Below, in pieces: positions 60,066 through 64,000 of a DNA stretch of 64,000 bases; the stretch's first letter is position 1; every line of letters starts with the position of its first letter. The translations under genes and the position numbers were made by a program. The DNA is from Lachnospiraceae bacterium. Its GTDB lineage: Bacteria > Bacillota > Clostridia > Lachnospirales > Lachnospiraceae. The notes beneath the pieces were generated by a model that did no database searches, had not been told where the DNA came from, and saw nothing but the letters and a program-made list of their open reading frames with translations. The stretch is taken from positions 3,865-67,864 of the forward strand of contig JAGKTQ010000010.1 in the NCBI GenBank assembly GCA_021153325.1. Direction: 5' to 3'.

Positions 60066-61799
60066 TTATAGTGCAGTAATTCCAGAAATATCGGAATCAA
60101 TTACCATAGAATAATTTGTATAGTAAACGACAAATCCGGGTTTAGCACCACTTGGCTTTTTGACGTTTTTCTTTTCGGTATAATCAATTTCTACTTTTTC
60201 CTGTTCTCTGCCTTTGGAATAATAAGCAGCGAGTTTTCCGGCTTCTTCAAAAGTACGGTCAGGCAGTTCGTCTCCATTTGTTTTAACGATGACATGGGAA
60301 CCGGGATAGGTCTTGGCATGAAACCACCAATCGTTTCCGACGGCAAATTTGAAGGTCAGTTCATCATTCTGAAAATTATTTTTTCCAACATACATATGAT
60401 AGCCATCGCTGCTGATATAGTGGAATGGCTTGCTCGTTATCTTTTCCTTTTTTGTACCATATTTTCGGCGGATATAGCCTGCTTGCGTGAGCTCTTCTTT
60501 GATCTGTACTAAATCTTCTTCTAACAGTGCAATATCAAGAGCAGCGGAGATGGATTCCAAATGTTCAATTTCTTCTTTTACCTCCAATGTAAGTTCAGAA
60601 AGTGCTTCATAAGTACGTTTTAACTTGTTATATTTATCAAAATACTTTTTCGCATTTTCATTTGGAGTCAGTAAAGGGTCTAGCGGGATTGTCATCATTT
60701 CATTGGTATAATAATTTAGAGCTTCCATCGATTTTGCACCGGATTCCACACCATACCCATAAGTATTGATCAATTCGCCATATACACGGTATTTATCCCG
60801 CTTTTCTGTGTCTTTCATCTGTCGCAGCTGCAGATCATATTTTTTAACATTTCGTTCCAACGCCGTCTGCACGATCTTGCGTAAATCTACAGATTTTTGG
60901 CGGATTCTCGTTACGGCGCTTTTTTCGGCATAATATTGCTCTAACAGTGTCGAAATAGAGTCATAAGAGACAGAGGAATCTTCAGTGTACATAGTGAGAG
61001 AAACGGCGGCAAATTCAACGGGAGTTTTGTTCTCATATACGATATTAGGAGAGAAAAGTCCGTTCTTTACATTTTCCATCAACGCAATAAATGTTTCGTA
61101 TAGTCGTTCTTTATCCGTGTCTTCCAGACTAGAGGCAGAACGGTCAGCATCCACTTTGGCACGATAACAGATTTCCTGTGCAATCACAGGAGAAATGCCT
61201 GTAAAAGTCTGATAGAGCGCTTTAAAGGACGGTACTGCCTTTTCGAACATGGCAGCATAGAAATCTTCTCTTGTGATGGTGAGTGGACAGAGCTTGTTTT
61301 GGGTTTCGGGAATAAAATAGTCTCTTCCAGGAAGCACTTCTCTGACAGAACTTACCATGCCGGATATATGCTTGATACTGTCTATAATTTTATTGTCTTC
61401 ATTGCAAAAAATAATATTGCTGTGTTTTCCCATGATCTCCACAACGAGAGTTTTCTTACATAAATCACCAAGTTCATCTAAGTGTTCAATATCAATTCTA
61501 ACGATACGTTCCAGACCGGGCTGGGAGATACCTACGATTCTGCCATTCTGAATATGTTTTCTTAAAAGCATGCAGAAATTAGGAGCAGTCATCGGACTTG
61601 GTTTATTATTTTCTGTAAAATAAATAAGTGGAAGAGAAGCACTGGCAGAAATCAGGAGGCGCTTTTGCCCCTGTTCCGTTTTTAATGTCAGTAAAAGCTC
61701 GTCTGTTTCTGGTTGTGCGATTTTATAAATACGACTGCCAATCAGGCAGTCATTACATTCTTTTACAATGTTAGCGATGGTAATTCCGTCAAAAGCCAT
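60066..61799 (-). CDS. NFACT family protein (RqcH, fibronectin-binding-protein-A-like)
   Basis: A 577-residue protein of the NFACT family. Bacterial RqcH binds stalled 50S subunits with peptidyl-tRNA and directs Ala tailing of the nascent chain. NFACT-N starts MAFDGITIANIVKE and has APNFCMLLRKHI. A long coiled-coil middle (about 290-440) leads to NFACT-R with NDWWFHAKTYPGSHVIVKT. The tRNA-contact Asp-Arg pair of RqcH appears here as Glu-Arg (GLERIV). ATG 61799 has AAAGAGG 10 nt upstream; GTG 61808 is too close to it. It has its own promoter. Confidence 0.9.
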   Translation of the reverse strand: MAFDGITIANIVKECNDCLIGSRIYKIAQPETDELLLTLKTEQGQKRLLISASASLPLIYFTENNKPSPMTAPNFCMLLRKHIQNGRIVGISQPGLERIVRIDIEHLDELGDLCKKTLVVEIMGKHSNIIFCNEDNKIIDSIKHISGMVSSVREVLPGRDYFIPETQNKLCPLTITREDFYAAMFEKAVPSFKALYQTFTGISPVIAQEICYRAKVDADRSASSLEDTDKERLYETFIALMENVKNGLFSPNIVYENKTPVEFAAVSLTMYTEDSSVSYDSISTLLEQYYAEKSAVTRIRQKSVDLRKIVQTALERNVKKYDLQLRQMKDTEKRDKYRVYGELINTYGYGVESGAKSMEALNYYTNEMMTIPLDPLLTPNENAKKYFDKYNKLKRTYEALSELTLEVKEEIEHLESISAALDIALLEEDLVQIKEELTQAGYIRRKYGTKKEKITSKPFHYISSDGYHMYVGKNNFQNDELTFKFAVGNDWWFHAKTYPGSHVIVKTNGDELPDRTFEEAGKLAAYYSKGREQEKVEIDYTEKKNVKKPSGAKPGFVVYYTNYSMVIDSDISGITAL

Positions 61800-61835
61800 A
61801 GGTGACACACCTCTTTCTAAAATAGTAGTGAATTT

Positions 61836-61864
61836 AGTATAGCAGATGTTTGTAGAAAAGACAA
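61836..61864 (-). promoter_or_regulatory. Sigma-A promoter of the NFACT gene
   Basis: Minus strand TTGTCT (61859-61864), 17-nt spacer, extended -10 TGC-TATACT (61836-61841). Confidence 0.8.
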
Positions 61865-61888
61865 AGAAATCCCACGAGATTGTGCATG

Positions 61889-61920
61889 AAAAAACAGCCG
61901 GGATTTGGGAATCCCGACCG
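61889..61920 (-). terminator. Rho-independent terminator of the chemoreceptor gene
   Basis: On the minus strand an 11-bp stem with two G-T pairs (61910-61920 with 61895-61905), 4-nt loop, then six U residues. Confidence 0.85.
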
Positions 61921-61938
61921 TTTTAGAGGAGAATGTAA

Positions 61939-63735
61939 TTAAATCGTAAATTTTGAAACAACAGTTTCTAATTCTTTTGCAAGTTCGGATAAGCTTTCTG
62001 TACTTGCAGATACTTGTGAAAGATTGTCCGATTCTTCGTTGACAATTTCTGTGACCTGCGTTGCGACATCAAGATTTTCCTGAATCGTATCATCAATGGA
62101 ACGAATGGTGTCTACTATCTTCTCAATCATCGAAGAGAGCTGTTCAAGCTGTGAATGAATATCCTGAATATCAACACTTACTGTTGAAGTACCGGACATA
62201 ATATTACGGAAGTTGACCTGAAGTTCATCGGCAAGTGTATTTCCTTGGTTCAGCTTTTCGATACCTTGTTTCATTTTCTTATTCATTTCTGTGGAATTGT
62301 CCTGTACATCTCCAACGATCTTACCAATCTGCGAAGCCGCTTCCTGCGTATCTTCTGCAAGCTTTCGAATTTCACTGGCAACAACAGCAAAACCTCTTCC
62401 GGATTCTCCGGCACGTGCTGCTTCAATAGAAGCATTTAAAGATAACAGATTTGTCTGTGAGGAAATTTCTGTAATGGAATTTAAAATATCATTCATCAAG
62501 GCAGCTTTTTCAGACAAAGTGGAAGCCGTATCAGCAACTTCATATATAACAGTATTCACTTCTTTTAACTGATCCACATAGGAGTGTAAGTTCGCATCAC
62601 CAAAGGAAGCAAGTTCCATAGCCTTTTTTGCATTTTCATTAATATTGTCCGCGCGTGTAACGATACTGGAAGAAATCTCGCTGATTGTCTCAGCCCTTTC
62701 AATCGAATCCTGAGATTGGGTGCTGGCGGTGGAGATTCGACTTTTCATGTCTTCCATCTGGTCGGAAATCTGATAACTCATCTTTGCATTTTCTTCAATG
62801 CTTGCATTGACTAATGCGGAAGAGTCATTGATACGTGTTCCAACTTCTGAAATTTTTCCGAGGATTTCTCGAATGTTTTCAAACATAGTATTAAAGTGTT
62901 TTGCAAGAGAAGCAAATTCATCTTTACTTGTCAGTTGTACCGGTTCTCCACTTAAATTACCGTCTGCAACTTTTGTAGTCTTTTCCTTAAGAATATTAAT
63001 AGGAGTCACAATTTTACGGCAAAGCAGGAACAGATAAACGAGGCATAAGAGCAGAATAACTATAAACATGACAAAAAGTATAGTGATCATCTGGTTAAAG
63101 TCTTGAGAAATCTGCTCTTGTACTACCTGACTACGCTGGATTTCAGATTCCAAAAGGGTATTACAGTTAATGATCATTAAAGCGGAAATGTTTGTCATTT
63201 CATTGGCATAATCCAGACTGGCGGAACTATAACTTCCATCCCCTGCCTGCAAAACGTTAGCGTATGCGGTCTGATATTCGGTTAAGGAACGTTTGATGGA
63301 TTCTGCTTCTTTACGACTGGAGTCGTATAAAGAATCCGTTCCAATATTTTCATAGACCATATCGATATCAGCAAGCATTGTGTCAATGAGCTGCTGCTCG
63401 GCGGCATCTTCACTGGAGCCGGCATAACACAAATTTACAATACGGGCAGACTGCCTATTAGATTCTGATTTTATGTAATTTAAATAATATACATTGGATA
63501 GCATCTCATTGTAGCGATTACTAAAAGAAATCGACCTTGCCAAAAGAAAAATAATGATCATTGTCAAAGAAAGAATCACTAATGTGAAGGTTAATACAAT
63601 TCGTTGACTGATGCTCATTCCCTTGGAAGAAGACGCCTCTTTTTTTACTTTTGGTTTTTTGTTACCTTTTGGAATTACAGGAGTTTTTTCTTTTTTTGTC
63701 TTCTTTATTTTTGGAGAGTTTAAAGTTTTTTTCAT
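61939..63735 (-). CDS. Methyl-accepting chemotaxis protein
   Basis: A 598-residue chemoreceptor. An unusual Lys/Pro-rich cytoplasmic N-terminus (residues 1-45) precedes the first membrane helix (about 47-68). A sensing domain of about 145 residues, helical and of the 4-helix-bundle type, is followed by a second helix (about 213-237), a HAMP domain (about 238-292), and the signalling domain with the hairpin tip NASIEAARAGESGRGFAVVA and EIRKLAEDTQEAASQIG. It would signal through CheA/CheW, which are not in the window; a lone cheR is at 19 kb. AGGGAGG precedes the ATG and lies inside the upstream pilin-like gene, with a 4-nt overlap. Confidence 0.94.
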   Translation of the reverse strand: MKKTLNSPKIKKTKKEKTPVIPKGNKKPKVKKEASSSKGMSISQRIVLTFTLVILSLTMIIIFLLARSISFSNRYNEMLSNVYYLNYIKSESNRQSARIVNLCYAGSSEDAAEQQLIDTMLADIDMVYENIGTDSLYDSSRKEAESIKRSLTEYQTAYANVLQAGDGSYSSASLDYANEMTNISALMIINCNTLLESEIQRSQVVQEQISQDFNQMITILFVMFIVILLLCLVYLFLLCRKIVTPINILKEKTTKVADGNLSGEPVQLTSKDEFASLAKHFNTMFENIREILGKISEVGTRINDSSALVNASIEENAKMSYQISDQMEDMKSRISTASTQSQDSIERAETISEISSSIVTRADNINENAKKAMELASFGDANLHSYVDQLKEVNTVIYEVADTASTLSEKAALMNDILNSITEISSQTNLLSLNASIEAARAGESGRGFAVVASEIRKLAEDTQEAASQIGKIVGDVQDNSTEMNKKMKQGIEKLNQGNTLADELQVNFRNIMSGTSTVSVDIQDIHSQLEQLSSMIEKIVDTIRSIDDTIQENLDVATQVTEIVNEESDNLSQVSASTESLSELAKELETVVSKFTI

Positions 63736-63980
63736 AGGAATTCCTCCCTGTTTTTGATAAGTAAATTGTGAAGATAAATCTTCATATATATATTATTATA
63801 ATAGATTTTCTTAGCACTCTGATTAATAGATTTCCAGATATTATTTACCAGTGCTGTAATCTGATTCTTAAATATAAGAACCATCGCAATCAACACCACA
63901 ATAATAAGAATGATTTCGACAACTCCCATTCCGGACTCATCCCTGCAGAAATCCATCCATGCTTTTTTCATCCAGCCCAT
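63732..63980 (-). CDS. Flp1-like type IVb pilin with C-terminal extension
   Basis: An 82-residue protein. MKKAWMDFCRDESGMGVVEI followed by a hydrophobic helix (ILIIVVLIAMVLIF) is the pattern of short Flp/Fap pilins of Tad systems, with the processing site expected at G-MGVVE. Typical members end about residue 57. Here a Tyr/Asn/Lys-rich tail of about 25 residues follows (KKIYYNNIYMKIYLHNLLIK), running into the ribosome site of the chemoreceptor gene. ATG 63980 lies 8 nt after AGGAGG. Other Tad genes would lie beyond the window edge. Confidence 0.72.
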   Translation of the reverse strand: MGWMKKAWMDFCRDESGMGVVEIILIIVVLIAMVLIFKNQITALVNNIWKSINQSAKKIYYNNIYMKIYLHNLLIKNREEFL

Positions 63981-64000
63981 ATGCCTCACCTCCTTTCCAA

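Noticed and set aside
1..64000. tRNA, rRNA, CRISPR arrays, insertion sequences, prophage or replication origin
   Set aside because: Reading both strands gave no T-loop-type tRNA ends, no rRNA stretches, no regularly spaced repeats, no transposase or integrase motifs and no DnaA-box cluster.

Overview
The window looks like a chromosomal segment of an anaerobic, low-to-moderate GC Bacillota, most likely a spore-former-lineage Clostridia of the family Lachnospiraceae. The reasons are the strong AGGAGG-type ribosome binding sites, TTGACA/TATAAT promoters, an rnfCDGEAB Na+/H+ pump, a Na+-pumping biotin decarboxylase, ATP-dependent PEP carboxykinase, zinc-ribbon L28, and sporulation-family proteins (GerW/YtfJ, DUF2953, SpoVB-like, SleB-like, a Spo0A-type regulator). 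The genus cannot be fixed from the sequence alone. I see no tRNA, rRNA, insertion sequence, prophage, integrase or CRISPR array. Coding density is high and no gene-free stretch exceeds about 270 bases.

Layout. 1-5 kb: the 3' end of scpB, an amine-oxidase-like flavoenzyme, and a minus-strand radical SAM/SPASM enzyme followed upstream by a large polytopic membrane protein. 5-8 kb: a secreted D-Ala-D-Ala carboxypeptidase and trpS. 8-13.3 kb: a five-gene carboxyltransferase/Na+ pump operon (12S-type carboxyltransferase, OadG-like, biotin carrier, OadB, OadA-type 5S subunit) behind a structured leader. 13.4-20 kb: TetR and RpiR regulators, a YhiN-type flavoprotein, cmk, ispH, rpsA, cheR and a convergent YprB-type exonuclease. 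21-27 kb: rnfCDGEAB with a convergent apbE, whose product should flavinylate RnfD and RnfG. 27-29.2 kb: a GH25-like membrane protein and an AP2/degenerate-HNH/AP2 DNA-binding protein. 29.3-35.3 kb: a SleB-like hydrolase, thrC, a REC-GGDEF protein, citrate synthase and deoC. 35.3-41.3 kb: aminopeptidase P, pckA, a receiver-less Spo0A-like protein and glgA. 41.3-46.1 kb: a SpoVB/MurJ-like flippase, NusG-II/Gx/ruvA/ruvB and zapA. 46-51.3 kb: U32 peptidase and an FtsW/PBP pair with long overprinting. 51.3-54.6 kb: Nudix, small unknowns, DUF2953, GerW, a 46-residue membrane protein, a coiled-coil J-domain protein and rpmB. 54.7-60 kb: Asp23, fakA, recG and degV. 60-64 kb (minus strand): an NFACT/RqcH protein, a chemoreceptor and a Flp-like pilin cut close to the window edge.

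How the genes fit together. Two ion-motive modules (Rnf and the OadB pump), PEP carboxykinase and citrate synthase put oxaloacetate and reduced ferredoxin at the centre of energy conservation. ApbE supplies covalent FMN to Rnf. FtsW-like, PBP, D,D-carboxypeptidase, flippase and ZapA genes form a spread-out envelope and division set. FakA and the DegV protein form a probable fatty-acid kinase.

The most unusual items are a Spo0A-type gene from which most of the receiver domain, including the phosphoacceptor, is missing; a two-AP2-domain protein built on a dead HNH core with a perfect dyad inside its own promoter; the hybrid transcarboxylase/sodium-pump operon; a structured RNA at the very 5' end of the citrate synthase transcript; a GH25 protein lacking a catalytic Asp; and a 107-nt FtsW/PBP overlap. 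Function calls rest on reading motifs and on remembered family knowledge. No database search was run.
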